Below are positions 45,062 to 57,090 of a stretch of 64,000 nucleotides of DNA, one piece after another; position 1 is the first letter of the stretch, and each line of letters begins with the position of its first letter. The DNA comes from Carnegiea gigantea (Eukaryota > Streptophyta > Magnoliopsida > Caryophyllales > Cactaceae), in NCBI GenBank assembly GCA_029747015.1, contig JAKOGI010001190.1:1-64000 (forward strand), read 5' to 3'. The notes beneath the pieces were generated by a model. It saw only the letters and a list, made by a program, of their open reading frames with translations, searched no databases and was not told where the DNA came from. A program made the position numbers and the translations under genes.

Positions 45062-48000
45062 TTACTCGGCAACCTAACAATGTAAAGAATCATATCCGTA
45101 AGCTTTCAAAACAATAATATTCGAAGTGGCTTCCAGCAATTGTCCTCATCACATAGAAGAAAAGGTTTAACAGCATGATTACAGCTTGACACTTTAACAG
45201 TTTTTAATGAAACAAAAATCTTTTCAATTAAAGGGCAAAACTGTTACACCCCCCCCCCCAAAAAAAAAAACTACCTGGGCAGGAGCCGCAGGTACAAATA
45301 CCGATTGCAAAGATCACCATGAATTTAAAATGTGAACAAATATTGGTATTTTTCCAATTCAATTTAATGGAATCCTACCAAAACAGGTAGCAGATTAGAT
45401 AATACCAGCAACAAATTCAACCAACATAAGCAAAGTCACTTACCAGTGATCCCACCTTGAAGGATCATCCCCTGAACTGTTTCTTTTAACAACCAGTAGG
45501 TCTCCATCATTTCAAAATTTTCGAAGGGGGAGGAGTCTAGGCTTTCATGGCTTACCATAAGGTCTGTAACTGCTTAGTACTTACTCATGTCTTGCCTTAA
45601 ATGCTATTCTGCACAATACAGCACGCCCCCCTCCCCCCCAAAAAAAAACCCCCGAAAAGAAGAAGAAAAAAACGTACACAAATGAATCAGCTCCAACATT
45701 CAAATTTCCTAAAAAATGCAAAAAAGCTCCTAGTTTAATAGAGCTTCTTTCTACCCATGAATCATGATGTCTATACACTTTCGATTCTTTCATCTCTCCC
45801 CCCCTTTTTACAAAATTTCAACAAGTCTGCATAGAATTTATAAATTTCTAAAGACTGACTATACCTTAAAAATCTTAATTAGCTTCACATATATTCACAA
45901 GTGCCGTCAAGCAATGCATACAAATTAAAAATTAAAAATTTTATTTTCCAACTTTTGATTTTCTAGTCATTGTTACTTTGACCAATCAGTATTGGCAAAG
46001 CTTCTGAATGCAAATAACTATGTTTCTGTCCCATATACTTCACTACCAAATCCAGTGCAAATAAGACCCTGTTCTTTTCAGCTTTAGTGAAGCTACAGAC
46101 AGAAGGAATTAGCCGGAAAAAACTATCGAAACCCGTTCTATGCAGCTGTTAGCACCAGTGACCAGTTATAAGAAGCTGCGAGGATTATAACCTTAAGACT
46201 TACATGAACTTAAAGCTGATGCTATTTTGACATCGCAAAGGATTTAAAACACAAAATCTGTTGACTGAGTGCTCTTTTGACTTCTTGTTCAAACAAAATT
46301 GCCAGATGTAAATCCTGTCTTTGCAGGAAGCAGCAGGATCTAAACGCAAGCAACCGCCTTCTCATCATTTCAAGCAAACAGACAACCAAAAAAGGGGAAC
46401 TGGATAAAAATAACAGTTAGTAAACAGACACCATTAAAAGTTCTCCCCCATCAAGCCCGCCAGGGGGGGGGGGCACAGACTAAAGGTTTGCTACTGTGAT
46501 CCTAGATCTCCAAAATCACCTACAATAAACATGTCCTCTGTAAATTTCAAATAAGGCAAATCAAGTGTAATAACCTCATTCCAAGAAGTTGCTCTCCTAC
46601 AGAATGTAATAGCAAATCTAGATCCATCCACTTGATGTGTTCAAACCATCCAAGTGTCACTTCCCTTGTCTTTTCCTTTATCAGTGTCACCCCTGCCTTC
46701 TCTCCAATCACTTTTGTTATCCTATTTAATCTTGTACAGCCACACATCCATCAGACAATCCTCATCCTAGCAATCATCGTCTTTTGGAATTGAGTCTTCT
46801 TAATTAGCCAACATGTTGGATGTGCAACAAGGCTATTCTAACGGTCATACTTTAAAAAATCCCCTTAAAGTTACTCGATTTTTTTCTTTTTAAATCACAC
46901 AACCCCAGAATTTTTGACAAGTGTCATTCTCACAAAATTTATGAAATAATTAATAGTTTTTATTTTTATTAAAGAAGTAGTCAATTATGAATGGAATATT
47001 TTTTTTCCAAAATTTATACAAATAATTACAACTTCAAAGATTTTCTTTCCAAATAAAAAAAAAAAAGCTCAATAATGATAAAACATTATATTATATTACT
47101 TTTGATCAAAAAAATTATAAGATATTACTAATACTATTTCCAATATAGCCAAAAGAAATATATTATGTTACAACATTGCAATTTTATGTAAATAGAATAA
47201 CGAAGAAAATTGAAGTTGATTCACTTCAAATGTTAGTATGCAGAGCTTTATTAATTCTGACAACATTGATCAATGAGGTATTTGGAGATAGTTAATACAC
47301 TTTTGTTAGAACTTTAACATCCATGTCCATGTTGGGACCTTTATTAGTCTTACCATCAAATACTATACCTGCTTTTATGCTGAATTAGTCATCTAATAAC
47401 CTATAACATCTTTGCTTTCCATAATATATTTAGATGAATAGTTAAAAAAGAAAAAGATATATCATTAAAAAAAAATCTTAACATTTATTATTATTGTAAT
47501 ATGTGAAAACTTACCAAATTTTTTCAATTTTAAGTGTACTAGAGTCCAAATGAATATTAACAATTTTTTAATCGTTAAAGTATCTTCTCTTTAAGTTCCA
47601 CGTTCTTATTGTGATATTCTTACTATAAATTACAAATAATTACTATAATTTAAAAACTTATAAGATTTCCCATCTATCACATGGTTCTTTAACACTAGTT
47701 ATATGTTAAACAATGTTCTAATCAATATCCCCACTACTCGTACAATTGAGTCCCTGGTATTTAAATTTCATCTTCAGGAATACATTATCACCAAGGACTA
47801 TCTCCTACCCTATCTCCTTCCCCCACATCAAGTCACGTTCCAAGTACTTTGTCGTTTTACTTTTGACATTTGTTCATGTTAATTACTTGATGTAGTTTAG
47901 AAGGGAAGCACTCATGCGTAGCACTATGGTGGGATAGTTCAACTTCGCTTAGATCTGATTTCTCTCATTCACTTAGTGATATTTGTATGTGTTTCTATGG

Positions 48001-51000
48001 GGCTAAAAAAAGGATTTAATTTTAGAATCAAAATTCTAAATATATTTCAATGGTGACAGAAGTATTACTTGGTGCCAGGATGGCAGAATCTCACCCAGAG
48101 GGTACGAGCTAACCGGCACATGGAAATTCCTAGCAAGGCATGTCCTTACCATGTTTCATCAACCGCAACCTCAAGAAGGAGGAGTTTCATCCCTAAAAAT
48201 CTCTCACTAGCTACCTAGTGTTAGGAAATTCTCAAGTTTTGGGGTCGTGTTATATTTCTATATAATATTACATGCTTTCGCAATCATCTTAATTTTCAAA
48301 AATTTCTAATGTAACATAATGGACAAAAAATAATATCAATTAGGACCCTAATTGCTAAAGCTGCATTAAAAAACATGATTAATAGCTTAAAGTCATCTAG
48401 TCCCCTATTTCACATGACCTTCTACCATTGAATCGTCTCTATATAGGCAGTAATCAATTAAGTGGACCCCAAATCAAGTTCTTAAGAGGGGAACCCTTCA
48501 ACTGCAAAGGTTGAACATTGGACCCACATGTGGTTATGACTCATTTATGCCGCAACTTGACAAAAGAAGCAACTTTAGCACTTCATTTGCAGTCATACAA
48601 ATTCTAACCTTCGGGTCGTGGCTAAGTGGCTTACGTTAACATGGTGCCCAAGGATTGAGATACTTCATGAAGTTAGCATAGCTTTGCAGAACCTTCATAT
48701 GGTAGGTTAATGAATACCGCAAACCTTAAAACAGTAAACCTCATGCAACATCAAACTGGTTAAACTACTGCTACACAACTATATCCACTTATTATGCAAC
48801 AACAATCGAATACACATTGTTGCCATTGTACACCAAATCAGTGCTGCAAAAACAATGTGCAGAATAACCACTTGAAATGACTATTTTCACAATTTCAAAC
48901 CAGATGAAACCATTAAAAAAAAGGCGCACCAAGGGGAGGGTAAAAGAGAAACTTCCGAAAGCTTCCCCAGATTTTTCTCCGGTTTCTCTCCTTGTTTAAT
49001 TCATTAATTCATGGCATACAGGTTCTCTTGCGACATAAATGCTCAGCTGTTGACAAAATGTATCTATCAGAGAAAGGGGGGCGTCTTGCTAAATATTTCA
49101 AATAGGATATCTTTATTACGATATGGATCAATAAATGATAAGTATGATGACAGTTCAGAAGCTTTTTCTTGAGGTATCTGAGATTTGGCCTATTCATAAA
49201 TGGGTACTAAGCTTGAATACACACTCAGGTATTTTGTTGTGTAATCATTTAGGATCTCATCAAACACATGGCACTTTTTAGTTTTTACTGCAGATTATTG
49301 TTGGCGTCAGAACATGTGATTGGAGTAATTTTCCCCTTTTCCAAATTTTTGAGAAAATCAAAATATCTCCCCACACAAACAGGCAGCAACTTTCTTTTAC
49401 TCTCATCCCACACTTCTAATAACAAAACTATTTTTCATGCATAACAAAAGTAAATACAACTAAAGTTTACAACTTTACATCGCCTCATCTACCAACACTA
49501 ACAATTTCTGATTACAAAGAGAACCACCTTTCGAAAATATGTCAGCCCTTGAAAACCTCAAGAAAAACTATGTCAGGGTGCATTGCCAAGACCAAAATCC
49601 AATGTCTAGTGTCCACTGATCTTTTTATTCCCCTTGGGATAAGAAAATGCAATATATTAATACATAATGATCAAATGATCCAATGTCATGATCCAATGTC
49701 CACTTATCTTTTTAATCAATAGCATGGAGACATAGAACAAGCCACTTACATGACACTCATCGGCACTTGGTCATAGTTGGTGAAATTGATACAGCTCAAG
49801 TCCCGCAATCAAGCAAGTTTGGGCTAAGCAAATTCCTGCTTACTCCATGCATCAATTATCTTCTAAATTGGAACAATTAAAACCTTAGTTCAGAACTCCG
49901 CAACTCAGGCTTCTAAAGGCTTGACACAAAACAGTGAGGTTTGTATGATAGCTTGGCCAAACTCAAAACAATTTTAGTGGAAATCCTATGAATGGTGATT
50001 TGGTTATGAAGGAGCCATTCTTAGACAGTATTTGCCAAAGGAAGTGGAGAGAACCGCAAAAACTGAGCTAAATTTCATGAAGAAAAGCTTAGAGATGAAT
50101 GTAACAGGTCCTTCTATGCTACTGTGCAGTAGCAGAAGTCCTGCAATGAGCAATGTCCCCCAATTTCTGCCCATATTTTTGTGATTGAAAAATCTGCTGC
50201 TAATGAAATGGGTATTCGGATTGCCAAATAGCAACCAGAGAACATAAAACAAGATATCTCAAATACTTTTCTTATTTTAAGAAATTTTGTATTTTATAAT
50301 AAGGTCACATGCCAACCAACCACAATTATAATCATTTCTTGATGAAATTGTTTCACACAATTAGATGCCAAGGCCCATAAACCATGTATGGGAGAGAGGA
50401 TACCTACCCTAAGGTTGTGATCTAGGACGTTAAAAATGCTTATGCCTCGTTCAATAATCTATCAGGGATAACTCAACTCTGTTGAGAGGACTGTCAGAGT
50501 GGGTGAGAGTGTGTGCGCACACAAACCACTATGTTCATTGATCTATCATGAATTGTGTTGAGACGACTAGTTTGTTGTGTACTCATCAGAGGAGTTGAGA
50601 GAGTGTGGGCGCACGCGCACAATCCCCACAAAATTGCAACCCTCCACCCCCAACAAAAACAAATGGAGATTGGCAAGAAATAGCATCGGAAACGTTGAGA
50701 AACACAAGATGATCGGGAAAAGCAGGGATATCTTACTCTGTTGAGAGGGTTGTCAGGAGATTTCTTCCACAGTTTCCATATCATGTCCTTGTATTGGGTG
50801 TGAGTAAGACCTGGTTTCTCTGCTTTGAGCCTGGGAAGTTCGGCTTCTTCAAAAGCCTATAATCGATAGAGTTGTGAAAAAACAATCAGAGAAGGAACAT
50901 AGGCATTTGTTCAACAAACCAAACAAGAAAAGTATAAAAAGATCATATTGTTGTTTAAGAAGACCTTAAAAGAGGCCTTGAGCCTCTTCTCCGGATGCTT

Positions 51001-51522
51001 ATCAAGGGGCAAATTGTCAGCGATGGAAATCTGAGCGAGAGCCTCATCGACGGAATGAGCCTCGATCAGAGAGTCATCCCTATTGGTATTCTGAACCAGC
51101 ACCATCTTCTCGTACTCCTCCTCTTCAGCGGCGCGAGTGATCTTCTTCTTCGCCTCCTCGGCCCGGCGCTGCAGCTCCAACTGCTCCTGTTCCCTCCTGC
51201 GACGGAGCTCGGCCTCCGTCACCTTCGGCACCGGAACCGACACTCGATTGGCCTTCTTGTCCGGCTTTTTAAGGGACTTCTCCATCTCTTTCTCCTCCAG
51301 CTCCGCCAAACGCCGGGCCTCCGCCTTCTTCGCCGCCGCCTCAGCCCGCTTTTGCTCCTCCTCTTCTCGCTTCTTAGCCGCCTTGGATTTCGGTCCCTCC
51401 GCTTCCCGCCAGTACTGCTCATCTTTCTCTCGGGCTTCTCGTTCCTTCTTCTCCGTCTCCGAAGCCGTCTTCCTTGACCTGGCGGCTTCCGCCTTGCTGT
51501 TCACTCCCATCTTCTTCGGCAT
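45062..51522 (-). CDS. CCDC124 family ribosome-associated coiled-coil protein, 3 exons, about 229 aa
   Basis: Minus-strand exons: 51522-50965, 50856-50737, 45073-45062, all with GT-AG ends and kept phase. The start is the MPKKMGVNSKAEAARSRK methionine, the conserved N-terminus of the family; an in-frame Met nine codons upstream is less likely. Residues about 18-150 are a very long charged coiled coil. The C-terminus reads LPRLKAEKPGLTHTQYKDMI and WKLWKKSPDNPLNR, then VAE and stop from the last exon, matching the family ending PDNPLNQVAE. Homologues (human CCDC124, yeast Lso2, fission yeast Oxs1) bind the ribosome between the subunits in resting or recovering cells. The role in plants is inferred. 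The second intron is 5.7 kb and contains LINE debris. Confidence 0.92.
46547..46800 (-). pseudogene. LINE ORF2 C-terminal fragment in intron 2 of CCDC124
   Basis: The minus strand reads MCGCTRLNRITKV, then LIKEKTREVTLGWFEHIKWM. This is a diverged copy of the LINE C-terminal CG.TR.D.I.N..I and LRWFGHV motifs also seen at 43380-44444. Only this end is present. Confidence 0.7.
46801..50736. other. Rest of CCDC124 intron 2
   Basis: AT-rich sequence without recognisable exon. Near 50461-50500 the phrase ctctgttgagagg recurs, echoing the exon 2 donor region at about 50737, so a short local duplication of the exon end is possible. It encodes no usable terminal exon. Confidence 0.35.
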
Positions 51523-52829
51523 CCTCGCCCTCTCTTCTGAGTGGAACACCGGGAGAATTAGGATTTCGGGGAAAGGAAATGGAATGTCAAATGCGATCGA
51601 TTTGGGAAAAGGTCGCGAGGAAGAGACGAGGAGGTACTAGGAAACGTTGATTTGTTTTCGCCTTCCCCATTGAAGTTACCACTTGAAAAAACCCAACCCC
51701 CCCCCCCCCCCAAAAAAAAAAAAAAAAACCGAAAAGACCAAAGGGCTCGTTAAAGAAAGCCTGCGTCATAAAAGTGGACGAGACGTATTTAGCAGATATT
51801 ATAATCCAAAACTTTGTTGAACCCAAAAATTCAACTAATTAGTTTAAGTCATGATGGATCAGGGAATTGAGAAGGGTCTCCTCCCCCAGTGAAAAGAGAT
51901 GCCAAAAAAAAAAAAAATAAAAAAAAAAATCAAAGGGCTTGTTATTTTCAATCATGACTTCATAAGAAATGAGTTGGAAGATTTTTTTTTTTTTAAAACC
52001 TGAAAAGCTGCATATAGAAAGATCATTAAAAAAAACCATACAAATGCATATAAGAAATAGAAATGCAAACTTAGAAAACATGGTTTGTTGTGATCATAAA
52101 CAATTTGATACTTAACTTGTGAATTATATTTTTGACATAGGTTTGTTTTGGTTTATAATTTTATCATTTTTTATGGATACACAAGTTGTTAACATCAATA
52201 TTGACCACTAACTTATCTGCGATACATGTAGTATTTTGTACTATGATCTTAATTTATGTTTTTAATACTCAGACAATGTATTATGAATTTATTTTTTTTC
52301 TCAAACTAATTTAACTTCACCGTAATTAAAATTTGAAGTGAAATAAAGAAGATTTCATTTATTACTGTAATTTGTTTATAAGCCTATAGTAAAATATAAC
52401 AAAATGATGAGGGGGTCTATATTAGATTTGCATCGATAAATGAATATTTGTCATCAAAAACCTTAGAAATAATACTTTTCACGACTTCAGATGTCCAAAT
52501 ATAGGATCAAAACAAGCTTATGGCCAATGAACATTGTCACTATGAAATACCTTTAAAAGATTACTAATGTAAAGAGTAAAACTTTTTGAATTATAGCCTT
52601 ATTGATATGCCAAAATAGCTTTTTGAATTTTGTAATTAGAGAAAATTGAACGATGTTCAAAACAAATAAGAGGGTGAGAAGACAATTCTTTCACCCCATT
52701 GGAAGTTGTTATGGGGTAACTTTGTGAGTGTGGGTTGGCATAAATTAAAAAAAAAAAATAATCACTAAGAGTTGCATTACTACAAAATGTCGTTTTGTTA
52801 TAAATAATAATCAAGCAAGGTGGAAGTAG
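51523..52829. other. CCDC124 upstream region
   Basis: About 100 bp of leader-like sequence follows the start region. A C-run/A-run patch lies at 51700-51727 and A/T-rich sequence follows. No clear TATA box and no exon. Confidence 0.35.
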
Positions 52830-53390
52830 GTTCCAAAGTGCAAGTTTGATGATGACATTTCTCCTGCAAGAAATGACTTTGATGGGGTTAATGTTACTGA
52901 TAATTCACGTAAAGTGGTTGGTGATGACTTGGAGAATACTCAAGCTAACGATGCAGTAGATAGCCATGAGAATGTAAAGCAACATCGTTTTGGAATGGTT
53001 AATTCAGAAGGTCATCAAGAAGCTTGCTCTGAGGCTAGCAAAATGATTTCCTGACCTATAGAAACTGCAAAGATTCACCCAACTTATTTTGGCAACTTAA
53101 CCACTTGAAAAAAATCTTACAAAGATCATGTTGTAAGCGAATCTTCTACAAATGACATTGAGGAGCCTACGCACTCCATTAGCCGTAAGCAACCTATTTC
53201 ACCCAATACTGAACAGATTTCTACTACTAAAGAAAAGATTCAAGAGTATGCTAGGTAAGACTCTCCTACCCCTACGAAAATTGCTTGATAAAGTTTAAAG
53301 TTAGGCAGACAACTAAGTGTTTGTGTCGTAGGCGATGAGACTCTATCTATCAGAAGGATTACGAGGAGTTTGAAGAAGAAAATGAAAATT
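52830..53390 (+). pseudogene. Unrecognised coding remnant of a hydrophilic protein
   Basis: An open stretch of about 74 codons with no start (52830-53051) reads FDDDISPARNDFDGVN and later VVGDDLENTQANDAVD and ends in TGA. After a shift the same strand continues SYKDHVVSESSTNDIEEPTH and stops. It closes with a segment reading SIRRITRSLKKKMKI at about 53340-53390. Amino-acid composition is that of a disordered nuclear protein, unlike the surrounding AT-rich DNA. I do not recognise the family. It is probably a decayed gene copy. Confidence 0.45.
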
Positions 53391-53398
53391 TAGTCTCA

Positions 53399-53648
53399 GG
53401 CCCTATTCTTTTTCGTGGGTCAATTTTAAAATACCAATTTCAATCCACTTCAACCCACTTCAACCTATTTCAAACCACTTCCACTATTTTAACCAAGTTC
53501 AATTTATCACATAAAAAAATTCAACCCACTTTAACCTACTTCAATCCACTACAACCTATTTCAACTTACCTCAACCTACTTCAACCTTAACCTACTTCAA
53601 CCCACTTCACCCTTTTACCCACCCCATTTACCCCCGAAAAAAAGGGCC
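53399..53648. mobile_element. MITE of about 250 bp made of ttcaacccac-type units
   Basis: Inverted ends GGCCCTATTCTTTTTCG and (right end, reverse complement) GGCCCTTTTTTTCGG flank many degenerate ttcaacccacttcaaccta units. CTCA occurs on both outer sides (53395-53398 and 53649-53652), or TCA if the ends are one base longer. It is related in composition to 34930-35134. The superfamily is uncertain. Confidence 0.6.
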
Positions 53649-53956
53649 CTCAATGCTCTCTTCAAGGGTTCATTGAGCTCATGTAGCAGATGAGGTTAGT
53701 TCATTAGAGTAACAGATTAGTAATCACTTATTGCCTACTTTGTTGTTTATTGCTTAGTGCTCTTCATTTTTTTGATGGGTAGTTGCAATTATGTTTTTTA
53801 GCCATCTTTTTGTTTGATACTGATGGTATCTTTATGAAAATTTTCTAACTAATAATCTTTACACCCTAAGTGTGAAGATCTTCCCACGTTAAGTGCACTG
53901 TAGCAGTGAACAGTATGCGTTTACTGTAGCAGTCTATAGTGTTGGGTGGAAGTGTT

Positions 53957-54072
53957 TATATAAGGCTTGCATTGATCATTTGCTTTGCATTCTTCTCTTC
54001 ATTTCACTGTTCTGTGATTGCTCCTGGTCCTTTGGTTCTATCATTGCTCTTGCTCCTTTTTCGGTTGTCCAG
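53957..54072 (+). promoter_or_regulatory. Possible promoter and non-coding first exon of the RPA-like gene
   Basis: A TATATAA box lies at 53957-53963. A pyrimidine-rich leader follows that ends at a good splice donor, CCAG/GTAATC, at 54072. The next recognised exon on this strand is at 60119, which would make a 6 kb 5' intron containing the LTR-like insertion. This is inferred from motif and order. Confidence 0.35.
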
Positions 54073-54079
54073 GTAATCT

Positions 54080-54520
54080 TCAATGTCTTGCTTCTGTGTT
54101 CTTTCTTCAATGCATGTTGGTTTTTGTTTGCTTGGATGACTTCTCTTGGTACATTCTTCCTCTTCTTTCAACGCATGTTGGTTTTTAAGCTTAGATGACT
54201 TCCTCTTCTTCTTTGAATGCATGTTAGTTTTTTTTTCCAGCTTTGATGAGTTTTCTTAGTGAGGTTTTTTGACTTGTTCCTTCTGGAAGTCTTAATATCT
54301 GACTTGCATGCATCATTGTATTTGGATTTTCTGCTTCAATTTCAGGGTGCCTTCAGTGTTCTTGCCTGCGTTTCATAGTTGTCCAGGTAATCTTAAAGGT
54401 TTTCGTTCAATGCATGTTGGTTTTAGTGTATTCTTCTTCTTTTTTCAATGCATGTTAGTTTTTTTTTTTTTTTTCCAGTTTGGATGAGTTTTCTTAGTAA
54501 ATACTGCTCTTCTTTGACTG
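54080..54520 (+). repeat. Degenerate tandem repeats rich in tgcatgttggtttt, continued at 59237-59720
   Basis: Units containing caatgcatgttggtttt, tggatgagttttcttag and cttcttctt recur every 80-110 bp. A block of about 180 bp (54345-54520, starting cagggtgccttcagtgttc) has a close copy at 59292-59480. The array is split by the insertion at 54524-59232. The paralogous copy (59455-59475) shows what the uninterrupted sequence looked like. Confidence 0.7.
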
Positions 54521-55849
54521 TGTACATAACACCCCCAACCCCTAGGGTCAAGAGCGTTACGTTTTCTTATATTTTACTTAATTTTTGGGACGAAACGGAT
54601 AGAGTTTCCCCTGAAAACTGATCGTTTTCAGGCTAAAAGCCTCACAATAATCTCCTGCAAATCAACGGAAGTGCATAACATTTAAAAGAAGCTCAACGAC
54701 CACATGTCGGAGTTCATAACTCAACGAGCCACCTACTCGGAGTACACCAAACAGAATAATTCTTTAATACAAGAAAAGTAAAAGGTACAACTCAACGGTC
54801 TACACAACCGGAGCACTGGGGTTTACATCCCAAGACACAGCTAATTTCGAATAAGGACATCTAACTAGTCAGATGGTTAGCTCACACGGCCATACAGAGT
54901 GACTCATAACAATATGCATTATATGAGCTAGAAAATTTAGTTTACAACATTACAAACTAGGAATACGTTATATTACATCGTTAAACTCATGAATCTACTT
55001 CTATATGGCACACATAACTCTTTTTTCAACCAGGGGTAAACTTCAACTCCGCATAAGTGGCTTGGCTATCACCTGTCATAACAAAAGCCTGGGGAAAAAG
55101 GGGAAAGAGTAACAGGGTGTGCAACCACACGCTAAGTGAGAATTCCCCCACTCCTTAAAACCAAAACAATTGCAGGCAATAATACTAATAATAGTCACAT
55201 ATCACGTATTTATACTTTACTATCATATTAGGCAATCATAGTCCCCAAGGAAAGATTACCCTCCTTAAAACTTCATTCTAATCCCTGAACTCGTTTCTAG
55301 GCCTTAAACGGCCAAACTTCCCTACTAACAAATAGTTAGGCACATAATCAAACAAGCAGCAAGGATTGAGTATAAAGCTTTCAAACATACTTTTGAAAAC
55401 ATAATGACTCTCGATAAATACCAAGGAGGGTTTGTAATCCACGCCAACTCCTTTAAAGCTTATAATTCTTTTTAAAAGTTCTCAAAACATCTAAACTGGT
55501 AAGAAAAACTTGTCAAGAAGATACTTTCATAGAATATGCACATTGAAACGAATAATGCAACATCTGAAACTTCATTTGACTATACTAGGAAATCATTTGA
55601 AAGCTTTCTTTCTTTTCTCAAAAACACTTTACTCAGCCTCTTGGGGCTCGTATTCTTTAAAGGAACTCCTTTTTTCACTTATTAGAAACTTATTCATAGC
55701 ATAAAAACATCTTATTGTGCTGGATAGGGAGGTCAACACCGCCCTTAAGTGAGATCGTTACTCTTCATCTACGTTATCCTCGGGGTATACGTACTTAACT
55801 TCTTGGCTAAAATGCGTCTTAATAGAGCAATTCTAACCTCGATACTATC

Positions 55850-56125
55850 CTCTGTGGGGCAACAGCACACACCAGGATAATCATATCCTGAGTCCAGTCC
55901 CCCTCGAGGTTTTCTTATGCGGCACACATCATAACTTATCTGGGGAACAGCTCACACCAAGATAATTAATATCTTGAGTCTAGTTCCCCACACCAAGATA
56001 ATTTATATCTTGAGTCCAGTTCCTAACTTTTCTTTTGGGGGAAACAACTCACGCCATCTTTGCGTCCAGTTTCCAGGACCAGCTCACACTAAGATAACTC
56101 ATATCTTGAGTGCAGTTCCTACCCT
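55850..56125. repeat. Series of four or five imperfect hairpins with motif aagataattaatatctt
   Basis: Units of about 45-60 bp each pair a gg(g)aacagctcacac arm with a gagtc(c/t)agttcc arm around a centre such as aagataattaatatctt. Centres are near 55880, 55965, 56000 and 56095; a variant (about 56045-56075) has the same outer arms with a different centre. Each can fold into a stem. Confidence 0.65.
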
Positions 56126-56249
56126 CTGGCCAATTGCCTAGCACTTTCTTAACCTTTAAAGTCATATTTCATATTTCTTTTTCAACGCTTACTTTGCTGA
56201 AAACTTACTTTTTAACAAAACGACCATAACCTTTTGAAATGTTTATAGT

Positions 56250-57090
56250 TCATTCGTTTTTGGCTTAAACACTTCTTATAAACGGAATAAGTTTGTTAAC
56301 TCGTATATCGACTTCATAAATAGCTTAAAAGCTTCTTATAAATGTAATAAGTTTGCTAACTCGTAAATCGACTTCGTAAACAGCTTAAAAGCTTCTTATA
56401 GATGTTATAAGTTTATTAACACATAAATCGACTTCCTTTGAAACTTGAAAGCTTCTTAAGAACATAATAAGCTTGTTAAATCGTAAAATGATTTCGTTTC
56501 TAACTTAAAAGCTTCGTATGAACGTAACTAACTCGCAAAATGACTTCCTTTTTAACTTAAGAAACTTCTTATAGACGTAAAACGTTTACTATTTTGTAAA
56601 AAGACTTCATTTCTAACTTAAAAGCTTTGTATAAACATAATACATTTATTAACTCGTAAACCGACTTCCTTTTAGACTTAAAAGCTTCTTATAAAGGCAA
56701 TAAGTTGGTTAATACTTAAAACGACTTCACTTTAAATTTTAAAGTTTCTTATAAATGTGACACGTTTACTAAATCGTAAAACGACTTAGTTTTTAACTTG
56801 AATGCTTCGTATAAACGTAATAAGTTTACTAAATCATAAAACGACTTCGTTTTTAATTAAAAGACTTTTCATAAACGTAATAAGGTTGCCTATCATAAAA
56901 CGACTTTGTTTCTAACTTGAAAGCTTCGTATAAGCATAATAGGGTTGTTAAATCATAAAAACGACTTTGTTTCTAACTAAAAGGCTTCTTATAAATGTAA
57001 AACGATTGCTAACTCATAAAAATGACTTCACTTTTTAGCTTAAAAGCTTCTTTTAAACGTAATACATTTGCTAAATCGTTGATCGAAACT
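56250..57090. repeat. 60-bp minisatellite, about 14 units
   Basis: Consecutive units of about 60 bp share the order cgacttc, aacttaaaagcttcttata, aacgtaataagtttg and taactcgtaaa. They differ from each other at roughly one base in six. The array lies inside the 4.7 kb insertion. Confidence 0.88.

Noticed and set aside
49009..49197. Alternative terminal exon for CCDC124 near 49046
   Set aside because: An AG acceptor and short frame exist, but the encoded tail does not match the family; 45062-45073 gives the conserved VAE ending.
50995..51640. Plus-strand frames of 160-167 codons opposite CCDC124 exon 1
   Set aside because: They are mirror frames of the Lys/Glu-rich coiled coil, giving Leu/Ser-rich artefacts.
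54004..54222. Lys/Glu-rich minus-strand frame near the RPA-like leader
   Set aside because: It derives from CT-rich degenerate tandem repeats read on the opposite strand.
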